From DASUPK01 sp963744105 (GTDB lineage Bacteria; Actinomycetota; Thermoleophilia; Solirubrobacterales; 70-9), in assembly GCA_963744105.1 (NCBI GenBank), contig CAVUSJ010000006.1, forward strand, positions 310,001 to 374,000: 64,000 bases of DNA, read 5' to 3'. Made by a program: the position numbers and the translations under genes. Within the stretch, counting starts at the first letter, position 1. Each line of letters begins with the position of its first letter. Below the pieces are notes generated by a model. It did no database searches. It saw only the letters and a program-made list of their open reading frames with translations, and was not told where the DNA came from. Below, one piece after another: positions 57,838 through 64,000 of the stretch.

Positions 57838-58119
57838 CTAGTTCGGGAAGAGAACCCGCTTGTCGGTCGTCTCCTGGCCGTCTGAGTCCAGTAGGACGGC
57901 CTCGACGTAGCCGGTGCCGAGGTTCGGGGCTTCTTGGAGCCTGACGGTCCTGTCGATCCCCTTCCTCTCTGTGCGGAAGTCGGCCAGCTGCTCCAGCTGA
58001 GCGGGGGTGAGGGTGATCGCTGGCTTCTCGGGGATCGGCGCCCACTCTAGTCCGGGTCCGATCGGACTCTCTCGGCGGTCGCCATCGGAGCTCCTCGAGA
58101 GAGATACCCAGCCGGCCAC
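57838..58119 (-). CDS. Hypothetical protein
   Basis: 93 residues. WAPIPEKPAITLTPAQLEQL then ADFRTERKGIDRTVRLQEAP and GTGYVEAVLLDSDGQETTDK before RVLFPN. A terminator lies about 90 nt beyond the stop. Codon use is normal for the window. Unrecognised; may belong to the integrated element. Confidence 0.45.
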   Translation of the reverse strand: MAGWVSLSRSSDGDRRESPIGPGLEWAPIPEKPAITLTPAQLEQLADFRTERKGIDRTVRLQEAPNLGTGYVEAVLLDSDGQETTDKRVLFPN

Positions 58120-58149
58120 CGCTTTGCATGAAAGCAGCGGTCCCGAGCG

Positions 58150-58506
58150 TTGCGACTTGACAGCCCCCGACTTGCGGCACTCTTCGACCCCTCGAATACC
58201 TTCACGTTGGGGCAGCTCACTCGCAACAAGAAAAGGGGCACGGCGACCATCACGGTCAACGACATCCCCAACCCCGGTGACCTCACCGGATCCGGGAAGG
58301 GGGCCACGGTCGCGAGCACCGCCGTGACCAGCAAGGCCGTCACCCCTCCCGGCCCGGCGACGCTGACGATCAAGGCCAACGGGAAGAAGAAGCGGACGCT
58401 CACCGAGACCGGCAAGGTGACGCTCAACATCGCAGTCACCTACACGCCGACCGGGGGAAGCGCAAATACGCAGTCGGTGAAGGTAAAGCTGAAGAAGAAG
58501 CTCTGA
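58150..58506 (+). pseudogene. C-terminal fragment of a secreted beta-repeat protein
   Basis: 118 residues, no signal peptide. TFTLGQLTRNKKRGTATITV then VASTAVTSKAVTPPGPATLT and IKANGKKKRTLTETGKVTLN, ending VKVKLKKKL. This lysine-rich Ig-like repeat normally closes much larger secreted proteins in Thermoleophilia-type genomes (from memory). Upstream is only non-homologous sequence, so the gene was probably cut by the insertion that brought the integrase. Confidence 0.6.
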
Positions 58507-58519
58507 GGCTCGCTCGACC

Positions 58520-58539
58520 GCTGCTTTGGACGAGAAGCA
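58520..58539 (+). repeat. 20-bp repeat GCTGCTTTGGACGAGAAGCA, copy 1
   Basis: 14 nt after the stop of the secreted-protein fragment. Identical to 60961-60980. Its arms GCTGCTT/AAGCA pair, so it may serve as a terminator. Confidence 0.6.
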
Positions 58540-58670
58540 CTAGCCAGCTAATGCAGCTGCAGCCGGGATAACCGGAGCGCGACGCGCAGATCGTCGCATC
58601 CGTCACGTCACTTTGCGCGAGGAGGGCAGCGAGCTCCCGCAGCTTTCACCAGCGCCGTGAGACTACTCAC

Positions 58671-59441
58671 CTAGGCCGTCCGCGGCGACCACTGGAAGCT
58701 GCGGGCGGCGAACGCGAGGCCGGCAGCCCCCCATGCAGCGACGATCAACAGATCCCCCGCGGCGATGCCCGCGCCGGTGGTATGGATGAACGGAGTCAAC
58801 ATCGCCACGGCGAGGTGGCGGATCGGGAAGACATCGGCGATCGCGCGGAGCCCCGAGGGGATCTGGTCCTCGGGTACGAACACGCCGGAGATGAAGTAGA
58901 GCGGCAGGACCGTGAGGTTGGTGACCGGGGCCGCGGCATCGGCTGCGCCGATGCGAGTCGATATCGCAAAGCCGAGGCAGCAGAACGAGGCAGACCCGAC
59001 GATCACCGCGGCGATCAGCCCGGGCATCGTCGAACTCGGAACGTGGACGCCGTAGGCCACTCGTCCGATTCCCAGCAGCAGCCCCGACATGACCAGCGCG
59101 ACGATCACCCCGACAGCGGCGCGGCTTGCGATGACGGTGCCGGCCGGAACCGGGGTTGCCCGGGCTCGCTTCAGCACGCCGGCCTCGCGCTGGGCGACGA
59201 TCGCCTGGGTCAGGTTGACAAAGCTTGCGGAGATGATCCCCAGCGTCATGATCCCAGGCACGTAGTAGGTAGTGATGTCGATTGGCTTCCCGTCGACCAC
59301 GGTGGTGCCCTTGAAGATCGCCGCAAAGATGACCAGGAAGACGACCGGCAACAGCAACGTGAAGTAGCGCGACTGCGGGCTGCGCCAGAAGATCTTGAGG
59401 TCGGCGCGGAACTGGCTCGCAAGCAGGTGCGGATCGATCAC
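58671..59441 (-). CDS. ABC-2 type transporter permease (DrrB-like)
   Basis: 256 residues, six TM helices (YFTLLLPVVFLVIFAAIFKG, YYVPGIMTLGIISASFVNLT, VGVIVALVMSGLLLGIGRVA, AAVIVGSASFCCLGFAISTR, LTVLPLYFISGVFVPEDQIP, AAGDLLIVAAWGAAGLAFAA). The SGVFVP motif is usual for ABC-2 exporters. Its start overlaps the ATPase gene by 4 nt. Probably exports a drug or lipid. Confidence 0.9.
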   Translation of the reverse strand: MIDPHLLASQFRADLKIFWRSPQSRYFTLLLPVVFLVIFAAIFKGTTVVDGKPIDITTYYVPGIMTLGIISASFVNLTQAIVAQREAGVLKRARATPVPAGTVIASRAAVGVIVALVMSGLLLGIGRVAYGVHVPSSTMPGLIAAVIVGSASFCCLGFAISTRIGAADAAAPVTNLTVLPLYFISGVFVPEDQIPSGLRAIADVFPIRHLAVAMLTPFIHTTGAGIAAGDLLIVAAWGAAGLAFAARSFQWSPRTA

Positions 59442-60358
59442 GGCCGCCGCTCCACGCCCTCAGTGAGCTCGAGATAGACATCCTCGAGGGTTGGCCTTCC
59501 GACAATCAGGTCGTCGAGATCGAAGCCGCGTGTCAGCGCCCAGCCCGCAAGGACATGAAGGGTGCGAGCAGGATGCCGGCTTGGCAGATGGATTCGGCCC
59601 TCGCGCAGCTCGGCGGCAGAGTCGAGCTCGGGCGGCAGGTCGGAGGGCTCGACTCCCTCAGGCGGGCTGAACGAGATGTCGCTCGGTGCCATGTTCCGGC
59701 CGCCAAGCGTCTCGGTCGTTCCCTCGGAGACGATGCTTCCGGCGGCGATCACCGCGACCCGATCGGCCAGCGCCTGCGCCTCTTCCATGTAATGGGTGGT
59801 CAAGAAGACGGTCTTGCCGAGCTCGCGCAGGTTGGCGATTACCTCCCAGGCGTGATGCCGGGCCGAAGGATCGAAGCCGGTCGTCGGCTCATCCAAGAAG
59901 ACCAGCTCCGGATCGCCGATCAGGGCCAACCCGACATCGAGGCGGCGTTGCTGGCCGCCGGAGAGTCGCTGGGCGCGAACCTGGCGCTGCTCTGCCAAGC
60001 CGACCAGCTCGAGCGTCTCCTTGACCGAGTTGGCGTGCGGGTAGTAGCTCGCGTAGAGCCCGAGCAACTCGCCGACAGTCAGCTCGCCGGGCATCGTGCA
60101 GGTTTGCAGCACGACCCCGATCCGCGAGCGCCACTCGCGACCGGCACTGGCGGGATCCTCCCCGAGCACGGCCACCTCGCCGGCGTCCCGCGAGCGGTAG
60201 CCCTCGAGCATCTCCACGGTCGTCGTCTTTCCGGCGCCGTTCGGCCCGAGGAAGGCGAAGATCTCGCCGGCCTGCACCTCGAGGTCGATCCCGCGGACGA
60301 CTTCGCGCTCCCCGTAGAACTTGCGCAGCCCCCGGGCGCGTACAACGGGCTGGGTCAT
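59438..60358 (-). CDS. ABC transporter ATP-binding protein (DrrA-like)
   Basis: 306 residues. Walker A GPNGAGKTTTV at about 39-49, signature LSGGQQRRLDVGLALIGDPE, Walker B LVFLDEPTTGFDPSARH, H-loop LTTHYMEE. The C-terminal 80 residues match the DrrA-type extension (PSRHPARTLHVLAGWALTRG). Forms an exporter with the following permease gene. Confidence 0.95.
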   Translation of the reverse strand: MTQPVVRARGLRKFYGEREVVRGIDLEVQAGEIFAFLGPNGAGKTTTVEMLEGYRSRDAGEVAVLGEDPASAGREWRSRIGVVLQTCTMPGELTVGELLGLYASYYPHANSVKETLELVGLAEQRQVRAQRLSGGQQRRLDVGLALIGDPELVFLDEPTTGFDPSARHHAWEVIANLRELGKTVFLTTHYMEEAQALADRVAVIAAGSIVSEGTTETLGGRNMAPSDISFSPPEGVEPSDLPPELDSAAELREGRIHLPSRHPARTLHVLAGWALTRGFDLDDLIVGRPTLEDVYLELTEGVERRP

Positions 60359-60552
60359 GCTCGGCTCGACGCAAGATCGATCAGGACCGAAGGATGCTAG
60401 TCGCTGTCGGTCGTCTGCCCTCGACGATCAGGCGAACGCCGGCTTTGGCATCACATGTGGAGGTGTCGCGCTGGCAGTAGATTCGTCCGCGCCCGTAGGA
60501 CGGGGCGTTCGCGATGTGGCTGCTTCGCATGGAAATCGCAACACCCTTGCGG

Positions 60553-60558
60553 GATACT
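60553..60558 (+). promoter_or_regulatory. Leaderless promoter -10 (GATACT) of SnoaL copy 5
   Basis: GATACT, GCGGGCG, ATG 60566. Mirrors the promoter of copy 1. Confidence 0.55.
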
Positions 60559-60565
60559 GCGGGCG

Positions 60566-60961
60566 ATGCCCGAGGAGAACGTCGAGATCGCGAGCCGGGC
60601 TATTGCCGCGATCAACGACCGGGACGTTGACGCGTACCTCGCCCTCTGTGACCCCGATTTTGAGCTGATCAACCCAATTGCGGCTATCGAGGGGCCAAAC
60701 CGTGGTGAAGCGGGGATCCGGAACTTTTTCCAGGCCATCGATGAGGGGGCGACGAGATTCGAGATGGAGGTCGAGCGGCTGCGGCCGCTTGGGAACGACC
60801 GCGTTTTGGCGTTCCTGATACTGAATGTGCAGTCCGAGCGCGGCTTTCCACAGAGACAGCCGCTTGGGAACCTCTACGACCTCAAAGACGGCAAGCTCTT
60901 GCGCGTAAGGGTCTTTTTTGATCGAGAGGAAGCCCTCGAAGCCGCCGGGCTGTCCAAGTAG
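60566..60961 (+). CDS. SnoaL-like protein, dispersed copy 5
   Basis: 131 residues. MPEENVEIASRAIAAINDRD, VDAYLALCDPDFELINPIAA, DRVLAFLILNVQSERGFPQR, ending EEALEAAGLSK. The last 26 bases of the coding region match the array copies at the DNA level, although the rest is strongly diverged. Separated from the array by the prophage remnant and the ABC genes. Confidence 0.85.
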   Translation: MPEENVEIASRAIAAINDRDVDAYLALCDPDFELINPIAAIEGPNRGEAGIRNFFQAIDEGATRFEMEVERLRPLGNDRVLAFLILNVQSERGFPQRQPLGNLYDLKDGKLLRVRVFFDREEALEAAGLSK

Positions 60962-60983
60962 CTGCTTTGGACGAGAAGCAGCT
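60960..60983 (+). terminator. Hairpin at the SnoaL copy 5 stop, containing 20-bp repeat copy 2
   Basis: AGCTGCTT / AAGCAGCT, 8-bp perfect stem overlapping the TAG. Bases 60961-60980 are identical to 58520-58539. Confidence 0.6.
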
Positions 60984-61097
60984 ATCCGCTTGCAGCGCCC
61001 AGAGTCGTGCGCTCGGGCGACGCTGCAGCTAGACGTGACACAGGCCGGCTGCAGGAGTAGCCTCGCGCCGATCGACGTAAAGCAGAGGAGGGAGCAC

Positions 61098-62417
61098 GTG
61101 TTCGGCACGAATTCGACCGATACTGGCCAAGGCGGCGACTCCGGGTCGGGAGTGCGCCAAGCGAACGAGCTGCGGGCGCTGAGCGCGCTGGTGTTCGAGG
61201 ACTTGCGCGCGTTTCCGGGCGGCATTCGGGACATGCACTTGGGTATTGCTGGGCGTGCGTTCCGGGGTGTGGGTCCGGCGAGCCGTCCGGTACAGGTCAT
61301 CCACGACACGCTTTCGCGTCGCGCCTATGACGCGATCGGCGCCGGCGCGGCGCTGCTGGGACGCGCCGTCGATGGGGCCATGGAGCAGCGGGGGATCGGG
61401 GAGGAGGTCGTGCTCTCGACCATGCGCCGCGGTAGCGCCGTGGTCGCTGCATTGAATGGCTTAATCGGTGATCGGCTCGAGCGCTCGGGTAGCGACTTGC
61501 ACCAGCCTGCCTCGGTGCGGGTGGACGGCGAGCCCGTGGCACTTGACGCGGGCTCTGTGAGCGCCGCGTTCCCTGATGCCACGGCGCGGTTGGTCGTGTT
61601 CCTGCATGGCCTGATGGGGAATGAGTTTTATTGGGATTGGGGTGGCGCTCATACGGGCGATACCTACGGTGCGCGCCTGGCCTGGGATCTCGGTTGCACC
61701 CCCGTATATCTGCGCTACAACACCGGGCTGCACGTCTCTGAGAACGGTGGGTCCATTGCGGCGCTCCTCGAGGAGTTGGTGGGAGCGTGGCCGGTGGAGG
61801 TGCAGGAGATCGCGCTTGTGGGTCACTCGATGGGCGGTCTGGTGGCGCGCAGCGCCTGTCACCAGGCCTCCGACAGCGGGCGCCGCTGGACCGAGCGCGT
61901 CCGGCATTTGGTCTCGCTGGGCACGCCGCACCTGGGCGCGCCGCTCGAGCAGGGGGCTCACGTGGCCGCCGAGGCGCTTTACGCGCTGCCCGAGACGCGG
62001 ATGTTCGGCGCCATCTTGCGGCGGCGCTCTGCCGGCATTCGCGACCTGCGTCACGGGTCGCTGGTCGACGAGGACTGGCGCGGTCGTGATCCCAATGCGC
62101 TGCGCGCGGCGGCATGCAAGGAGGTGCCACTCCTGCCGGGAGCCACGCACTTCTTCGTCTCCGCCACAATCACCCGCAGCCCGCGCCATCCCCTGGGGCA
62201 CCTCCTCGGCGACATCCTCGTGCTTGTGCCCAGCGCCACCGGACGGGGACATACTCGGCGCATCCCATTCCAGGACGAGCACGGCCACCACGTGAGCCCC
62301 GCCCATCATCTCGCGCTGCTGAACCACCCGGAGGTTTACGAGCGCCTGCGAGAATGGCTCCAGCACCCCGGCGGCAGAACCCCGACGCGTTCGGGGCGGG
62401 ACCTCGTGCCAATGTAA
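61098..62417 (+). CDS. PGAP1-like alpha/beta-hydrolase (lipase-type)
   Basis: 439 residues, GTG start behind GAGGAGGGA. A helical N-terminal part of about 150 residues (LRALSALVFEDLRAFPGGIR, RRAYDAIGAGAALLGRAVDG) precedes the hydrolase: LVVFLHGLMGNEFYWDWGG (oxyanion), LVGHSMGGLVARSACHQ (nucleophile Ser), LGTPHLGAPLEQG, and a late HHVSPAHHLALLNHPEVYE with the likely catalytic His. Acts on esters or lipids; the exact substrate is unknown. No signal peptide. Confidence 0.85.
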   Translation: MFGTNSTDTGQGGDSGSGVRQANELRALSALVFEDLRAFPGGIRDMHLGIAGRAFRGVGPASRPVQVIHDTLSRRAYDAIGAGAALLGRAVDGAMEQRGIGEEVVLSTMRRGSAVVAALNGLIGDRLERSGSDLHQPASVRVDGEPVALDAGSVSAAFPDATARLVVFLHGLMGNEFYWDWGGAHTGDTYGARLAWDLGCTPVYLRYNTGLHVSENGGSIAALLEELVGAWPVEVQEIALVGHSMGGLVARSACHQASDSGRRWTERVRHLVSLGTPHLGAPLEQGAHVAAEALYALPETRMFGAILRRRSAGIRDLRHGSLVDEDWRGRDPNALRAAACKEVPLLPGATHFFVSATITRSPRHPLGHLLGDILVLVPSATGRGHTRRIPFQDEHGHHVSPAHHLALLNHPEVYERLREWLQHPGGRTPTRSGRDLVPM

Positions 62418-62497
62418 GGCGGGCAACTAGACGGCGCTCGTCAGCTTTGTCCGAAACCGCCGCTTTCGATGCAAAGCGACACACTGCGCGGCTGGCT

Positions 62498-63493
62498 CTA
62501 TATCTGCCCACCCCGCTTCTTGACTTCGTCGGCCTCGATCGCGGCCTCGACCTCGCGCTCGAGACCGCCGTGCTCCAGCTCCTCGACGACTTCGCTCTTC
62601 TCGTGCCGCGAACCGAGCGTGCCGACGACCGGCAGCTCGCGCTCGGCCGAGAGCTCGTCGAGCGCCTCCTGCATCATCATCGTGACCGCGTTGTAGACCA
62701 CCTCCTCGTCGGGCTGAGGGCCAAATCGGCGGCGCAGGTCGATCCTGGGCAGGACCTGGATCGTGATCTGGGAGGGCAGCGGGATGCGGCCCGGCAGGTC
62801 CAGCACCGTCACGCCGAAGGGAGGTGCGATTTGGATCGGCACGACCTTTAGCCGCAGCAGCCTGTCGAGGGCAAGGAGGTGAGAAAGCCGCTCGCCGCGG
62901 GTCAGGAAGAGGGCAGTCTCCTGGCCGCCGATCGCCACTACGGGGACGATCGGCACGTCAGCCGCAAGCGCGAGGCGGACGAAGCCGCTGCGATGTCCGA
63001 AGTCGATTTCCCCCGAGTGCCAGGAGGGGCGGTAGGTCTCGTGGTCCCCGCCCGGATAGACCAGAAGCGCAGCGCCCTTCCCCAGCGCCGTCATCGCGTT
63101 TTCGTGATTGGCCGGGATCGTCCCGTACCGGCGCAGCATGACAAGACCCGGTACCCGGAAGACGAGGTCGTGGGCGAGCTGGTGGAACAGCCGGTCGGGG
63201 CCGAAGTAGTTGTAGAAGCCGTAGGCGAAGGCGAAGGTGTCGGCGATCAGCGTGCCGCCCGAGTGGTTGCCGACAAGAAGCACCGGCCCCTTGGCCGGGA
63301 TCTGCTCTAGCCCGCGCACCTTGGGACGGAAGTAGAGTTGCGCCGCGCGGCTATAGGCTGGCAGGGTCTGGCGGATGAACCGCGGGTCGCGCTCGGCCAG
63401 CGGGTCCTTGGCGCGGGAGCCGATCAGGTCCCGGGCCATTACCGAGGCCGTTGCGCGGGTGGCGCCGAGCGCCTGGCTGAAGATCTCCCTCAC
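62498..63493 (-). CDS. Lysophospholipid acyltransferase family protein
   Basis: 331 residues, GTG start with AGGAG upstream. GPVLLVGNHSGGTLIADTFA carries the His of the acyltransferase motif in the NHSGG variant. YGTIPANHENAMTALGKGAA, LLVYPGGDHETYRPSWHSGE and IVPVVAIGGQETALFL follow, as in the family of PlsC-like enzymes with an EGxR-like YPGGDHE block. A C-terminal charged helix (LEHGGLEREVEAAIEADEVK) is extra. Membrane lipid or storage lipid synthesis is likely. Confidence 0.88.
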   Translation of the reverse strand: MREIFSQALGATRATASVMARDLIGSRAKDPLAERDPRFIRQTLPAYSRAAQLYFRPKVRGLEQIPAKGPVLLVGNHSGGTLIADTFAFAYGFYNYFGPDRLFHQLAHDLVFRVPGLVMLRRYGTIPANHENAMTALGKGAALLVYPGGDHETYRPSWHSGEIDFGHRSGFVRLALAADVPIVPVVAIGGQETALFLTRGERLSHLLALDRLLRLKVVPIQIAPPFGVTVLDLPGRIPLPSQITIQVLPRIDLRRRFGPQPDEEVVYNAVTMMMQEALDELSAERELPVVGTLGSRHEKSEVVEELEHGGLEREVEAAIEADEVKKRGGQI

Positions 63494-63589
63494 CAGCTAC
63501 TCCTACACGCCAATAGGGAGTGCGTCATTGCTTCCTCCCTTGAATTGAGTTCACGTGGACACGGTCGCATCTCGTGCTCGCGCCGCCAT

Positions 63590-63628
63590 CCGTGTTCTCC
63601 ACCGACTGCGGTCGGAGTAGGAACACGG
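63590..63628. terminator. Hairpin downstream of the patatin-like gene
   Basis: CCGTGTTC / GAACACGG outer stem (8 bp) and CCGAC / GTCGG inner stem with a small internal loop. Lies 51 nt after the minus-strand stop at 63679. Confidence 0.55.
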
Positions 63629-63678
63629 AGCTGTGCTTAGCAGGCTCCGCGGGCCGCACTACCGAAGCATGCGCTCAG

Positions 63679-63999
63679 TCAGCCAGCCGCCGAAGGACGA
63701 TGCAACTGGTCGCGCCAGTCGGGCCACTGGGAGGGCGGGCCCTCGGGGCGACGGACCCTGTGCGGATCCCCCGTTGGGAGGCCGGCGAGCAGCTCGCGGT
63801 TTCGCGGGTCGCGAAGCTGCTCGGCGACCGTGCGTCGGGCAACCTCGATGACGAGATTTCGGTTTGCGCTTCGCATGAGGTTGGGACCCATCGCCTTGAG
63901 GTCATCGCCCGTGGGCTGAATGAGGACAACGTCGGCGCCGTTGGTGCGGATCTTCTTCGCCTCGCTGCCCAGGCGGCGACCGGAGGCCCGACGGAAGAA
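63679..63999 (-). CDS. Patatin-like phospholipase, C-terminal part (runs off the right edge)
   Basis: 107 codons are visible. The frame reads RRLGSEAKKIRTNGADVVLI, QPTGDDLKAMGPNLMRSANR, NLVIEVARRTVAEQLRDPRN then a Pro/Arg-rich tail. The segment VVLIQPTGDDLKAMGPNLM is typical of the end of bacterial patatin/RssA-type phospholipases. The catalytic Ser and Asp lie outside the window. Confidence 0.65.
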   Translation of the reverse strand, partial: FFRRASGRRLGSEAKKIRTNGADVVLIQPTGDDLKAMGPNLMRSANRNLVIEVARRTVAEQLRDPRNRELLAGLPTGDPHRVRRPEGPPSQWPDWRDQLHRPSAAG

Positions 64000-64000
64000 G

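Noticed and set aside
1..64000. CRISPR arrays, transposases or a replication origin
   Set aside because: No regularly spaced repeats, no transposase motif and no DnaA-box cluster were seen on reading the window.

Overview
The window reads as chromosomal DNA of a high-GC actinobacterium, most likely of the class Thermoleophilia (Solirubrobacterales/Gaiellales type). This is an inference from four things: the actinobacterial order pdxS-pdxT ... yebC-ruvC-ruvA-ruvB ... secDF; a fused SecDF; many secreted proteins with lysine clusters or Lys/Cys-rich tails; and many start codons lying 6-8 nt behind a TAnnnT box (leaderless promoters). No rRNA, complete tRNA, CRISPR array or insertion sequence was seen.

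1-13 kb (minus strand): core housekeeping block. pdxS-pdxT-M29 aminopeptidase, yebC, ruvC-ruvA-ruvB, a zinc-ribbon/PAS-like protein where yajC usually sits, and secDF running off the left edge. Lineage-specific secreted proteins (two P-domain-like, two tandem glycine-rich, one Lys-tailed) are inserted between these genes. 13-19 kb: an RpiR-type regulator, small membrane or lipoprotein genes, a possible small RNA at 14.96-15.21 kb, an NAD(P)-binding epimerase-like protein and a photolyase whose start codons overlap head to head.

18.5-23.7 kb: a probable light-response unit. A MerR/B12-binding CarH-LitR-type photoreceptor is divergent from a six-gene operon (two tiny membrane proteins, SDR, SRPBCC, FAD oxidoreductase, DUF1365). 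The intergenic promoter carries two arrays of 11-bp-spaced GAC repeats, which fits a CarH operator.

23.5-40 kb: a stress/membrane island. It holds DUF7144-type membrane proteins, glutamate decarboxylase, a YCII protein with a sigma factor, DUF2252, a MalT-like LuxR regulator, a ClC channel and GAP protein, a five-gene lipid-kinase/phosphatase operon, a flippase-like protein and greA. Six of its intergenic regions share the inverted repeat TCAYYC-N5-GGGTGA, usually about 22 nt upstream of a plausible -10 box. This looks like an undescribed local regulon. The same island is rich in single-base frameshifts.

40-54 kb: redox and stress genes (peroxiredoxin-like, disulfide oxidoreductase, VOC protein, UspA, M50 protease with CBS domains, aldolase-like DUF2090). 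Two overlapping P2-type cation ATPases, an inositol-phosphatase-family gene and a PfkB kinase follow. The mix of UspA, M50-CBS and P-type ATPases recalls the mycobacterial dormancy gene set.

54-64 kb: a tandem array of four SnoaL-like genes plus a fifth copy at 60.6 kb; a degraded prophage (HK97-type prohead protease fragment, disrupted tyrosine integrase, 3' half of a tRNA-Met as likely attachment site) next to a truncated secreted-protein gene; a DrrAB-like ABC exporter; a PGAP1-like lipase; an acyltransferase; and the C-terminus of a patatin-like phospholipase at the right edge.
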